A stretch of DNA of 64,000 nucleotides from CAZOKN01 sp964580525 (GTDB lineage: Bacteria > Pseudomonadota > Alphaproteobacteria > Rickettsiales > UBA6187): positions 62,001 to 126,000 of the forward strand of contig CAZOKN010000001.1 of NCBI GenBank assembly GCA_964580525.1, given 5' to 3'. Shown here piece by piece: positions 1 through 9,126 of this stretch (the stretch's first letter is position 1; the number at the start of each line of letters is the position of its first letter). The position numbers and the translations under genes were made by a program. The notes under the pieces were generated by a model. The model searched no databases and had not been told where the DNA came from. It was given only the letters and a program-made list of their open reading frames with translations.

Positions 1-1017
1 ATAATCTACGGCGGATTGTTCATGATGGGTATGACCCAGGATGCTCAGGCGGGATTTTTGAAAAGAGTAGCTAAATTTGCTGTAGTAGTTGCTGTTATAA
101 GCCCAGGTAGCTGGAATTTCTTCAGCGTATATATGTTTAATGCCTTCACACGAGGGGTTGATGAACTTATAGGAATGATGTCAGGTGTGTTTTCTGGTGT
201 TGTTTCAACTGTTCTGATGAATCCTATAACAGGAGAGGTTGTAAACGATCCTTCTGGACAGGCGGTTTCTATTGATAAAAATATCTTTGCCTTCGCGGAT
301 CAAACTTTAACATTAGTGTTTAGTAAAGAAGCGTTTATAAAATTATCATCGCTTATATTCCAAACTCCTGTGGGAATATTGTATTTTATTATCGTCTTGG
401 TTGGCATGTTAATTTTCTTGATGGGATTGCTGAAAGCTTTGGTTCTATACTTATTGGCTATGCTTTCGATTTCTTTAATGTTGATAGTTGCTCCAATATT
501 TATGTCGATGCTGTTGTTTGAAAGAACTGCAAGATATTTTGATAACTGGTTCAAATTCCTGTTGAATTATGCTTTGCAGCCGGTTTTTGTATTTGTGGCT
601 CTTTCAATATTCAATATATTTGTTTATTCATCTATATATAGTTTGCTTCATTTCAGAGCTTGCTGGGATGTTGTTTATAGAGAAAGCACGTTTAATATCC
701 CTATTTTCTACTTCTATCTTCCTGATACAGGGGAGGGGTTGGGTAGTGTACCTATAACTATGTTCCAGATATTCATATTTATGATAATTTGTCATGGTCT
801 GTTTAGTTTTGTGGATTGGATGGCAGAATTGGCAGCTCATATAACTACAACTCAGAGATCTACTAGTCTTGCAAAAGCAGCGCAAGCAGGCATAACTCAA
901 GTTACTAGTATGGCCAAAAAGGGTGGCGGTAGCGTACTGAAAGTTGCCACGCAAGGAAGCAAGGGTCTTAAAGAAGTAGTTGGAAAAGGTGTTTCTAAGA
1001 CTACAAAAAGGAAGTGA
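1..1017 (+). CDS. VirB6/TrbL-family type IV secretion inner-membrane protein, 5' end cut by window edge
   Basis: VirB6-family proteins are polytopic inner-membrane components of the type IV secretion channel. The frame is open from base 1, so the true start lies to the left; the TTG at 16 is internal. Several hydrophobic segments cover roughly the first 290 residues, followed by a short Lys/Ser-rich tail. The stretch 'VAVISPGSWNFF' near residue 25 recurs almost unchanged as 'VAVISPGSFDFF' in the next gene, and both proteins carry a long hydrophobic block followed by a segment ending in 'LPD' or 'MPD'. They are therefore tandem paralogues, as in the multi-copy virB6 arrays of Rickettsiales. 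The gene is 73 bp upstream of its paralogue on the same strand. The family call is firm; the exact subtype is not. Confidence 0.8.
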   Translation: MIYGGLFMMGMTQDAQAGFLKRVAKFAVVVAVISPGSWNFFSVYMFNAFTRGVDELIGMMSGVFSGVVSTVLMNPITGEVVNDPSGQAVSIDKNIFAFADQTLTLVFSKEAFIKLSSLIFQTPVGILYFIIVLVGMLIFLMGLLKALVLYLLAMLSISLMLIVAPIFMSMLLFERTARYFDNWFKFLLNYALQPVFVFVALSIFNIFVYSSIYSLLHFRACWDVVYRESTFNIPIFYFYLPDTGEGLGSVPITMFQIFIFMIICHGLFSFVDWMAELAAHITTTQRSTSLAKAAQAGITQVTSMAKKGGGSVLKVATQGSKGLKEVVGKGVSKTTKRK

Positions 1018-1090
1018 GTGAAATAATTATGCAATATTTTTGTGGTATAATGGTTTAATAGTATTTATCAGTCTAGGCTGATGGGGTTTT

Positions 1091-4000
1091 ATGTTTAGTA
1101 AATTTTGGCAAATATCTATAGTTATCATGGCAGCGCTGTTTATCAGCGCCTGTGATCAGGTTTGCTCACAAGATTGCGAAGATGATGGAACGCACTGTCA
1201 GAAAGAATGTCCTGTCGGTCATTGTGTTGATGCCGACGATTGGGGGTATCCTAAAATATGGGTGCCAGCAGGAACTAGTGATCCAGCTTTAGTTTTGCAA
1301 AACCCTGAGCCATCTGTAAGTACTGGAAACTCTGCGATTGATAGCATTATAAGTCAGGTTGAGGGAATGTCTAAGACAATAAGCTTAGGAGATTATCCGA
1401 ATCAGACTGTTGTTCCTATAGATAGCCAACAGATTCTTCTTGATGCGCATAAAATACCTTTGGTTATATCGGTTGGACGTCGTGATGAGTGGACTTCATG
1501 GTTTGGTGGTGACATGAATCCTCAGGATGATAACGGAACGGCAGATACAAGCGGTTGGGATGGTGGTAGAGTAGTGCCGGATCTTGAATGTCATTATTCT
1601 ATAAAAGGTCTGGAAGATCATCCAGATTCAAATAATTTCCCTAGTAGTCAATCTGGGAGTTTTGCTGACGATTTAAGTCCGCAGGTTGTTAACAAAGATA
1701 AGAACTGTTCAGAGCTTGTTCCAAATGACGAAACTCTATATGCAAATTGCTTTACGCCTTGTTATTTAAGATATGGTATGGGTCTTTATGTCGGTTTTGC
1801 ACCGGGAGACACTCCAACCAGCAAGGCTAGCGATGTTGTTTTTACATATCACATACCTGATGCCACAAGCCCTGGTGTTTCTTCTGACGATGCATCGGCG
1901 GGGGTTGATTCTACCTCAATTCTTACTGAAAATGCTTCGGATCCTGCCCTTGCGATATCAAAATTGTCTAATGCGAATTTAGAAAGACGCGGAATGGACG
2001 GCTATTTGGTTAGGGGTTTTGCTGCTGATTTGATGCCAGGTGCTGAAACGAGAGATAGGCTGTATTTTAAAATAATGGATAATTATTATTCCGATAACCA
2101 GGGCGGTTATATGGTTAAAATAAAAGAAGGAACTAGGAATGTAAAACCTGGGCCTTTGGAAACCATAACCAGTACTTTGCTTGAGCCTGTATTTATAATT
2201 ATGAGAAGGCTTTATGAGGGCGTTGTTGAAAATCAGAACTATATTCAGGGTGTCAGAGCCGTTCTTGCTCTTTATATAGTTTTCTATGGTTTCGTTTTCA
2301 TGATTGGTGGAATTGAAGAGGCCAAGAAAGCTGTACAATTTAGAATATTAAAGATTGCTGTTATTGTTGCAGTTATAAGTCCGGGTAGCTTTGATTTCTT
2401 CTATAATCATATGTTTTCATTCTTTATGGAAGGGGTGATGAATGTCGCCGCCTTGCTGGTTAATCCGTTTGGGGATTATGATCCTCAAAATCCTTGGTAT
2501 TCGATGGATTTATTATTAGCTAAATTCTTCTCAGCCGAAACCTGGGCTAAAGCGCAATCTACTATTTTCTCAAATATACCTTTGGGTATATTGGCCATCA
2601 TAGTTATATATGCCTCTATGGCTCTATTTGTTATAGCCTTGTTTAAGGCTCTATTAGTTTATTTGGTAGGGTTTATAGGCATGGCTATATTGGTTGTGTT
2701 ATTCCCAATATTCATAGTTTTCATTTTGTTCGATAAGACAAAAGAATTGTTCAAAGAAGTGGTGGATCAATTCCTTGCTATAAGCATACAGGAAATATTG
2801 TTGTTGGCGTCACTTGGAATGTTTGCAGCTATAATAGTTGGTTTTCTTGAAAGAACGATAGGATATCGTGTTTGTTTCAATACATGGGCAGATTTTGACT
2901 TTTTTGGAACTCCTTCGACGCACGTGCTTGGTTTGAAATATTGGATGCCTGATATCACCTATGATATGTCCAATTTATGGGTAGATGCAAATGGTGATGG
3001 TGTAAGGCAGCTTGTGCCGCCTGAAATGGCTTATAGATATATAGACTTGCCATATTTAGATCCTGTATATGATAAAACAATCGTAGCAAGATATATGTTG
3101 GGCAAAAACTTCCTGGAAATAGGTGACCTTGTGTTACTTGCAGGTGCAACATATCTAATGATGTTGTTTATGGAAAATGTTCCTACTATAGCAGATTCTT
3201 TAGCTTCTGGTGGTAGTTCGCCTGCTGAATCGGCTTCCATTATGGCTTCGGGTGGAAAATTGTTTAATTCATTTGTTGGCGCTGGAAAAGGTATGGTAAG
3301 CGATAGCGTGAAAGCGGCCAAAAACTTGAAATCTCTTAGTGCTACTCTTGCTTCCACAAGTGGTGGTGATAGAGCTAAGGTTGCAATTAGAAGAGGCGGT
3401 GCTGCAGCTGGTAATGCTATACAAGCCGGAGCTGAGAAAGTTGGAGATAGCGCAGACGCTTTAAAGAAGAAAATTGATAATAGAAATCTTCCATCATATG
3501 TGAAGGCTATTGGAGGTGCTGAGGGTGCAGCTAAGCTGATGAGAGATACCGCTAATGCAGCTCCTGGACCTAGAGGTGGTAACAGACCTTCAACACTTTC
3601 AAGTGCTGGAGGCGATTTAAGTCCTGTGCAAGATGGAGATTCTCATGCTGATACACATCAGCAGCACGGTGTTCAAGCACATGAAGTTGATGCGCATGTT
3701 AAGCTTGGTGCAAATTTAAGTACTAGAGATGTAAGAGACTTTAAGACTGAACAGATGAAGAAACAAGAAGCTGAAAGAGAAAGATATTTGAAGGAAGATG
3801 CAGATAAAGAAAATAAGAAACCTTCTTCATCAGCTGGACAGCGTAGCTCTGGTTCTAATTCTGATCGTGAGAGGGCTGCTGAGGATTATGCAAGAAAAGC
3901 TGCAGAAGAAAAACAACGTGAATCTCAGGCTGCCCAAAGAGCAGCTGAAGCAAAAGAGCGTCAAGCTGCAGACAGAGCTCAAAAAGAAAATGCTGAGAGG

Positions 4001-4243
4001 GCAGCTAAAGATCAACTTGCTGATCAGCAGGCAAAAGAGCTTACTCTTACACAAGCTCAAAAATTGGAAGCTGAACAAGCTGCTGCAAGAGCTGCTGCTA
4101 AAAATGCCGCCAAACAAGCTAAGCAAAACGATTTGATTGCTGCAAAGAATGAGCTCAAAACATTGGTTGAAGGCGATCCTAGAAGAGCTGATCTTGAGAA
4201 AAAAATATCTTCTCTAGAGAAAGATTCTTCTTCAACAGACTAA
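1091..4243 (+). CDS. VirB6-family type IV secretion protein with lipoprotein signal and coiled-coil tail
   Basis: This 1050-residue protein is much longer than the roughly 300 residues of classic VirB6. It starts with a lipoprotein-type signal (hydrophobic stretch ending 'LFISAC', Cys21), then a Cys-containing, probably periplasmic domain of about 370 residues. A polytopic membrane core (about 390-710) aligns with the preceding paralogue. A Gly/Ala/Ser-rich linker follows, and an Ala/Glu/Lys/Gln-rich coiled coil occupies about residues 880-1050. Extended VirB6 proteins with large N- and C-terminal domains are typical of the Rickettsiales rvh system, where they are thought to be exposed outside the membrane core. 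The next gene downstream is a tiny lipoprotein gene, consistent with a T4SS cluster. Which VirB6 paralogue this is cannot be told. Confidence 0.82.
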   Translation: MFSKFWQISIVIMAALFISACDQVCSQDCEDDGTHCQKECPVGHCVDADDWGYPKIWVPAGTSDPALVLQNPEPSVSTGNSAIDSIISQVEGMSKTISLGDYPNQTVVPIDSQQILLDAHKIPLVISVGRRDEWTSWFGGDMNPQDDNGTADTSGWDGGRVVPDLECHYSIKGLEDHPDSNNFPSSQSGSFADDLSPQVVNKDKNCSELVPNDETLYANCFTPCYLRYGMGLYVGFAPGDTPTSKASDVVFTYHIPDATSPGVSSDDASAGVDSTSILTENASDPALAISKLSNANLERRGMDGYLVRGFAADLMPGAETRDRLYFKIMDNYYSDNQGGYMVKIKEGTRNVKPGPLETITSTLLEPVFIIMRRLYEGVVENQNYIQGVRAVLALYIVFYGFVFMIGGIEEAKKAVQFRILKIAVIVAVISPGSFDFFYNHMFSFFMEGVMNVAALLVNPFGDYDPQNPWYSMDLLLAKFFSAETWAKAQSTIFSNIPLGILAIIVIYASMALFVIALFKALLVYLVGFIGMAILVVLFPIFIVFILFDKTKELFKEVVDQFLAISIQEILLLASLGMFAAIIVGFLERTIGYRVCFNTWADFDFFGTPSTHVLGLKYWMPDITYDMSNLWVDANGDGVRQLVPPEMAYRYIDLPYLDPVYDKTIVARYMLGKNFLEIGDLVLLAGATYLMMLFMENVPTIADSLASGGSSPAESASIMASGGKLFNSFVGAGKGMVSDSVKAAKNLKSLSATLASTSGGDRAKVAIRRGGAAAGNAIQAGAEKVGDSADALKKKIDNRNLPSYVKAIGGAEGAAKLMRDTANAAPGPRGGNRPSTLSSAGGDLSPVQDGDSHADTHQQHGVQAHEVDAHVKLGANLSTRDVRDFKTEQMKKQEAERERYLKEDADKENKKPSSSAGQRSSGSNSDRERAAEDYARKAAEEKQRESQAAQRAAEAKERQAADRAQKENAERAAKDQLADQQAKELTLTQAQKLEAEQAAARAAAKNAAKQAKQNDLIAAKNELKTLVEGDPRRADLEKKISSLEKDSSSTD

Positions 4244-4311
4244 GGAAAGTATCTTTGACAATCTGAACTGATTGGTTATTATTAGCCTGATAAAAAATTA
4301 TTTGGTGATTT

Positions 4312-4479
4312 ATGAAAAGGTATTTTTTAGCAGCTTTTTTGATAATTCTATTGCAATCATGTACAGGCAGCGATCCTGAAAAAACTGAGCTCAAGAGTCC
4401 TTGCGTTGCGGCAGATGTTGATGGTAACAGCCACGCCCCTTGCCAACGCAGACCAATAAATCGGGATAGGATTAGTTAG
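4312..4479 (+). CDS. Small VirB7-like lipoprotein (55 aa)
   Basis: This short ORF starts with ATG at 4312 and ends with TAG at 4477-4479. The product begins 'MKRYFLAAFLIILLQSC', a clear lipoprotein signal with the lipidated Cys at residue 17. The mature part is about 39 residues, with two further Cys and the motif 'PCQRRPIN' near the end. VirB7 proteins are small lipoproteins that decorate the outer-membrane ring of type IV secretion systems. The position, 68 bp after the VirB6-like gene on the same strand, supports a VirB7-type role. The assignment rests on size, lipobox and context, because VirB7 sequences diverge too far for recognition by eye. A TrbK/entry-exclusion-like lipoprotein is the main alternative. 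Confidence 0.62.
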   Translation: MKRYFLAAFLIILLQSCTGSDPEKTELKSPCVAADVDGNSHAPCQRRPINRDRIS

Positions 4480-4481
4480 GC

Positions 4482-5117
4482 TTGCTAAAAATATATCGCT
4501 TATCTCCGATTGATGCCCAAAAACCAATAATGGATGATGTTTTTGCGATATATTGCTCATCAATAGTTTTATCTGAGCAAAAAACAAAAGCCACTCTTCA
4601 AGAAATGTTGCTCAATGAAAATTATTATTTTTTTGCTTTATCTGAAGACAAAAAAATAATTGGCATATCTGTAATTTACGCTCCCACATATCTGGATTAC
4701 TGTTTGCTTGAATATCTGGCAATTGACGCCAATAAACGCAATGGTGGTTATGGCGGTAAATTTTTATCAATGTTGATAAAAGAATTTAAAAACAATAATA
4801 TAATCATTGAAATTGATTCTCCTTATGAAGAATCTCAGGAGCAAGTTCTCCGTCAAAAACGTATGGGTTTTTATGCTCGCCACGGCTTTGTTTATATAGA
4901 GGGTCTTCGATATATATTGCCGCTTAAGGGTCACGGTCAAACTCCCCCTGAAATGATATTGATGTTGTGTTCTAACATTTACAAAGCATCTGTTCCTAAA
5001 GCTAAAATAAATAGCTGGCTGAATGATATTTATGTGAGTGTTTATGGCTGCAAGCCAAATGATTCGCGTATCGAGGAAATGTTGGGGGGATTGTGTAGGG
5101 ATGTGGTATTGAGATAA
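4482..5117 (+). CDS. GNAT-family N-acetyltransferase
   Basis: The 211-residue product looks like a Gcn5-related acetyltransferase, which moves acetyl from acetyl-CoA to an amine. A beta strand ending 'YLAIDANKRNGGYGGKFL' (about residues 78-95) matches the V-x-P-x-x-R/Q-x-x-G-x-G/A acetyl-CoA loop. It is followed by a helix, a strand 'IIIEID' and a typical 'RMGFYARHGFVY' segment (about 127-138). The start is TTG at 4482, two bases after the stop of the small lipoprotein gene, so the two are probably translationally coupled. The substrate is unknown. It could modify a secreted protein or be a simple housekeeping enzyme; the T4SS neighbourhood is the only hint. Confidence 0.7.
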   Translation: MLKIYRLSPIDAQKPIMDDVFAIYCSSIVLSEQKTKATLQEMLLNENYYFFALSEDKKIIGISVIYAPTYLDYCLLEYLAIDANKRNGGYGGKFLSMLIKEFKNNNIIIEIDSPYEESQEQVLRQKRMGFYARHGFVYIEGLRYILPLKGHGQTPPEMILMLCSNIYKASVPKAKINSWLNDIYVSVYGCKPNDSRIEEMLGGLCRDVVLR

Positions 5118-5154
5118 GGAAGGCGATTTACACCTTCCTTATCTTTAAAAAGTT

Positions 5155-7317
5155 TTATACATCACCCCTATCTTTTGCTCTTGAGGCAGCTTGCATATCA
5201 ACAAACGAAGCAAATTTTGTTGGAATTTTATTGCTGCTGGTGTGGAATTTTTCATCAATACTTGCTACCTTATCACCAAATTGAATTGCTTTAGTGTTGC
5301 CCTGATCTGCAAGTATAGATTTTAATTCGTTTGCAATTGAAGAGCTTGTTTCTGTTTTTTCGTTTTTAGGTGCGTCAAAAGCGTAGTGTGCTATAAGAGG
5401 TGTAGCGATAGCTGCAACAACGTCGAAAACTATTATGCCAATAGACGCTCCTGTGAAATCTTTCTGTGTTCCAAGTTGCACTCCAAGGGCTGAAATACCA
5501 GCTCCCAGAACTGATAGTACGAAAGGGACCTTCTTGTTGCTTGGATTCTGAGATGCCTTATCAAGAACATCCAAAAGACTATCTATGTTACCTTGCAGGG
5601 ATGTTAGCTGTGTATTGGAAAAAACATCTTTGCCGTAATTTTTCAATATAACCCCTGATAAACTCTTCATTGCTCCAAAAAATTCAGGATCTTTTGCTTT
5701 TTCAGGATCATTTGTATTGGCAGTTTCTTTAACTGCGTTTATTAGGCCCTCTAAATAATTATGTTTTTGTGCGTCGGTTGGAGTTGTTGTAACAGCCAGT
5801 AGTGCGGCTGTAGCGGGATTTTGACCAAGTCCTTCCATCGCAGTTACTGTTGCGTTTGCTATATCTTTTTGTATTCTCAAGGCTGTAGCTATAGGCTGAT
5901 TATTAGAATTAGCGGTTGCAAATTTTTTATCGATTTCTGTAAATGCCGCCCTTGCTGCATCAAGAATTTGTTGAGCCGTTGCATTAGGGGATTTTGCTGT
6001 TAGTTCTTTTGCCGCATTCATTGCTGCATCAGGAATAAATGGTAGGATGATTTTATCCGCACTGATAGGGCCTGCAATAGTTTTTAGATCGGCCTTAATA
6101 ACAAACCCTTTAAGAGAATTTTTTATAATATCTGCGGCGCTATAGCTTACTGAATTTAATTGTGTGAAAACATATGTTGCAATTGCATCAGCAATTTCGT
6201 TTGAACGTGTGCCAAAATTAGCTTTGTTAGTTCCTATATTTTTTTGTATCTCTTTCTCTGCTGCCTCTGCTTTTTCATATGCTTCGCGTGCTTCTTTGGC
6301 GGCTACTCCCGCTGCCTCGGTTGCTTTGTGTGATGCTTTTGTTAATTTTGTTGCTTTTTCCTTGTCTTCGTTTGTAGCTCCGTCTTCGGCTGCCTTTTCT
6401 TCTGCGGTCTTTGCTTTGTTTCTTGCGTTTTCGGCGTCTTCTTCTTTTTTACGGGCGTTTTCTTCTGCGACCTTTACTTCGTTTCTTGCGTTTTCCGCAA
6501 ATTGCTTTTCTGCTATTAACTTCTCATTTGGGTTAGTATAGCCTCTAAGCTCATTTTTTGCTTCTTCTAATTTTCCTACAGGACTTATATCTAATAAATT
6601 AGTAATTGCAGGATTATCAAAAGCCGTAATGAATTTATCATAAGCTTTTTTTGTAGCAAAGCCAACAATAGAAGATAGCTCTACGTTTCGTGGATCGGAA
6701 AAGTTTACACCTGATAATTTATTAATATATTCTATAGTTTTTGGTAGGACATTTTCTGCAAAAGATTTTTCTAATATACTTTTTACAAAATCATTAATTA
6801 CTACGCCTTGGGCTGTTATTTTGCTTCTTGTGCTGTTAGGATGTGCATTTCCCAAAGCAACTGCGGCCCTTGTGGTGGTTGCGGAATAATTTTCATGAGC
6901 CGCGGCAGCAGCAGGAGCAGCGCCAGGAGCAGCGTATATTTCAGGCAATATCTGATCAGTTTTTGCAGCGGTAAGATTGTTTATAAGATTTCCTGGAGTT
7001 AGACTTTCTATTAATTTTTCTAATACTTCCTTACGAGTATTTTGATAATTTTCATAGCTTACATATATTCTGCCATCGCCACCTAAAATGCTTCCATCCT
7101 TGTATCTTGCATAATCTGTAGCTGCATGTATTTCAGCATTTGCTGCATTTTCAACATGAGGTTGTTGGCCATCTATAGCTTTGTTACCAATAGGGATTGC
7201 TTTTTTATGCTGCTCTGGATCAACAACTGCATTTACCAGCAGTTCAGCAAACTTATGTGTTGCTTCAATTAATTGTCTTTCTTCAACTTCATTTAAATAT
7301 AGTTTTTCAGTAGGCAT
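5155..7317 (-). CDS. Large coiled-coil protein with C-terminal hydrophobic hairpin, unknown function (candidate secreted effector)
   Basis: I do not recognise a family in this 720-residue protein. A strong Shine-Dalgarno (AAGGAG) lies 8 bases before the ATG. There is no signal peptide. An Ala/Pro-rich linker occurs near residues 128-140. A highly charged Ala/Glu/Lys coiled coil of about 100 residues (roughly 268-360) contains a twofold internal repeat of the form 'AENARNxxKxAEE'. Near the C-terminus are two hydrophobic segments at about 597-616 and 624-647, followed by a soluble tail of about 73 residues ending 'AKDRGDV'. It converges on the T4SS-linked acetyltransferase gene. Lack of a signal peptide, coiled coil, membrane hairpin and T4SS proximity suggest an effector or surface protein, but this is inference. 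Confidence 0.6.
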   Translation of the reverse strand: MPTEKLYLNEVEERQLIEATHKFAELLVNAVVDPEQHKKAIPIGNKAIDGQQPHVENAANAEIHAATDYARYKDGSILGGDGRIYVSYENYQNTRKEVLEKLIESLTPGNLINNLTAAKTDQILPEIYAAPGAAPAAAAAHENYSATTTRAAVALGNAHPNSTRSKITAQGVVINDFVKSILEKSFAENVLPKTIEYINKLSGVNFSDPRNVELSSIVGFATKKAYDKFITAFDNPAITNLLDISPVGKLEEAKNELRGYTNPNEKLIAEKQFAENARNEVKVAEENARKKEEDAENARNKAKTAEEKAAEDGATNEDKEKATKLTKASHKATEAAGVAAKEAREAYEKAEAAEKEIQKNIGTNKANFGTRSNEIADAIATYVFTQLNSVSYSAADIIKNSLKGFVIKADLKTIAGPISADKIILPFIPDAAMNAAKELTAKSPNATAQQILDAARAAFTEIDKKFATANSNNQPIATALRIQKDIANATVTAMEGLGQNPATAALLAVTTTPTDAQKHNYLEGLINAVKETANTNDPEKAKDPEFFGAMKSLSGVILKNYGKDVFSNTQLTSLQGNIDSLLDVLDKASQNPSNKKVPFVLSVLGAGISALGVQLGTQKDFTGASIGIIVFDVVAAIATPLIAHYAFDAPKNEKTETSSSIANELKSILADQGNTKAIQFGDKVASIDEKFHTSSNKIPTKFASFVDMQAASRAKDRGDV

Positions 7318-7674
7318 TAGATGGACTCCTTATAAGTTAGTTTAATATTTTATGATAAAGTTTTCTTTAGTTTATAAATTTATATTTAAAATTAAAAAAA
7401 ATTAATCTCATACAACCTTCCTATTTCATTTTTTATCGACAATCAAATGTATTTTTTCTCTGTTGGTATTGTAATCCTTGGTTATACAGGTTTTAATGAA
7501 GAATAAGTTGTTAAAGATCATGCCCTTATGCAACTTTAGCGAGCTTTCTATTTTTTTTAGAAAATTTAACAAGGCATAGCTTTGATTTTTGGTTTGTTAA
7601 TAAAAAAATTAATTGTATTTACGCCCCAATATCTCTATAAATACACCCACAATAAACAATAGGTTTGATGAAAT
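7318..7674. other. Intergenic region between divergent genes
   Basis: This 357-bp, very AT-rich region separates the divergent coiled-coil gene and leuC and must hold promoters for both. A weak candidate for leuC is TTGTTA at 7594-7599 with TATTTA at 7616-7621 (16-bp spacer). I see no tRNA, no leucine-rich leader peptide and no convincing attenuator hairpin. Confidence 0.4.
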
Positions 7675-9126
7675 ATGACCACACCACGCACATTATTCGA
7701 TAAAATATGGGATAACCACTTGGTTGAGGATCAGTCTGGCGGTGCCAGCCTTATTTATATCGACCATCAATTAATTCATGAAGTTACAAGTCCACAGGCC
7801 TTTGAAGGATTGCGTGCCGCTGGCAGAAAAGTGCGTAGGCCAAAAGCGCAGCTTGCCGTTGCTGACCATAACGTTCCTACAACATCGGATCGTTTGCAGG
7901 GTATAAAAGACGAAATTTCGAGAATTCAGGTGCAAACTTTGGAAGATAATTGCAAAGAGTTTGGTGTTCAATATTTTCCTATGAGTGATGCACGCCAGGG
8001 CGTTGTGCATATTGTTGGACCAGAAGAAGGTTTCACACAACCTGGCATGACAATTGTTTGCGGTGACAGCCATACATCAACTCATGGCGCTTTTGGCGCG
8101 TTGGCGTTTGGTATTGGTACCAGCGAAGTTGAGCATGTTTTGGCAACTCAAACATTGATACAAAATCGTGCAAAGAATATGCGTATAACTGTAAACGGTA
8201 AACTTTCTTTGGGTGTTACAGCGAAAGATATTGTTTTGGCTATAATTGGAAAAATTGGCACTGCTGGTGGTACTGGTTATGTAATTGAATATGCTGGCGA
8301 CGCAATACGTGAGCTTTCTATGGAAGGCCGTATGACGGTTTGTAATATGTCAATTGAAGCTGGCGCACGCGCCGGTTTGATCGCTCCAGATGAAAAAACT
8401 TTTGCTTATTTAAAAGGTCGCCCTATGGCTCCACAAGGTGCTCATTGGGAGCAGGCGGTGGCATACTGGAAAACTCTGCCTTCTGATGCAGGCGCACAAT
8501 ATGACACTGAAATAGTTCTCGATGCAGCTAAAATTATTCCACAAGTAACCTGGGGTACTAGTCCTGAGGATGTATTGCCAATAGACAGTGTTGTGCCTGA
8601 TCCTGAAAATGCTGAAAACGAGTCTAAAGGCGCTGCTATCAAACGCTCGCTCGAATATATGGGTTTAAAACCAGGAACGCGCTTGAAAGATATAGTGATT
8701 GATAAGGTTTTCATTGGTTCTTGTACAAATGGCCGTATTGAAGATTTTCGCGAAGCTGCGGCAATTGCGAAAGGACGTAAGGTTGCTTCTAACATAAAAT
8801 TGGCGATGGTGGTTCCTGGTTCCGGTCTAGTTAAAAAACAGGCTGAAGAAGAAGGTTTGGACAAAATTTTCATCGCTGCTGGTTTCGAATGGAGAGAGGC
8901 TGGCTGCTCAATGTGCTTGGCGATGAATGCTGATAAACTGGAAGCTGGTGAGCGTTGTGCTTCAACTTCAAATCGTAATTTCGAAGGCCGTCAGGGTAGA
9001 GGAGGGCGTACGCATCTTGTGAGCCCGGCTATGGCTGTTGCTGCAGCAATTAACGGTAAGCTTTCTGATGTGCGTGAATTTTTAGCGGAAGGTAATGCTG
9101 ATGGCAGACAAGCAGCTGCAAGGTAG
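7675..9126 (+). CDS. leuC: 3-isopropylmalate dehydratase, large subunit
   Basis: LeuC and LeuD form the [4Fe-4S] isomerase that converts 2-isopropylmalate to 3-isopropylmalate in leucine synthesis. The 483-residue protein has the aconitase-family signatures: 'VCGDSHTSTHGAFGALAFG' in the N-terminal half, 'FIGSCTNGRIEDFR' with the first cluster Cys, and 'GCSMCLAMN' with the other two cluster Cys. It is slightly longer than the usual 466-472 residues because of an Ala/Asp-rich tail. leuC heads a cluster with an RDD-protein gene, leuD and leuB; leuA is not in the window. The start codon overlaps no upstream gene. Confidence 0.97.
   Translation: MTTPRTLFDKIWDNHLVEDQSGGASLIYIDHQLIHEVTSPQAFEGLRAAGRKVRRPKAQLAVADHNVPTTSDRLQGIKDEISRIQVQTLEDNCKEFGVQYFPMSDARQGVVHIVGPEEGFTQPGMTIVCGDSHTSTHGAFGALAFGIGTSEVEHVLATQTLIQNRAKNMRITVNGKLSLGVTAKDIVLAIIGKIGTAGGTGYVIEYAGDAIRELSMEGRMTVCNMSIEAGARAGLIAPDEKTFAYLKGRPMAPQGAHWEQAVAYWKTLPSDAGAQYDTEIVLDAAKIIPQVTWGTSPEDVLPIDSVVPDPENAENESKGAAIKRSLEYMGLKPGTRLKDIVIDKVFIGSCTNGRIEDFREAAAIAKGRKVASNIKLAMVVPGSGLVKKQAEEEGLDKIFIAAGFEWREAGCSMCLAMNADKLEAGERCASTSNRNFEGRQGRGGRTHLVSPAMAVAAAINGKLSDVREFLAEGNADGRQAAAR

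Noticed and set aside
3798..4136. Open frames on both strands within the VirB6 C-terminal coiled coil
   Set aside because: Low-complexity Ala/Lys/Glu codons create long shadow frames; the VirB6 frame is continuous through the region.
6164..6541. Plus-strand open frame of about 125 codons inside the coiled-coil gene
   Set aside because: It is the antisense shadow of an Ala/Glu/Lys-rich coding region, which naturally lacks stops in this frame; no Shine-Dalgarno is seen.
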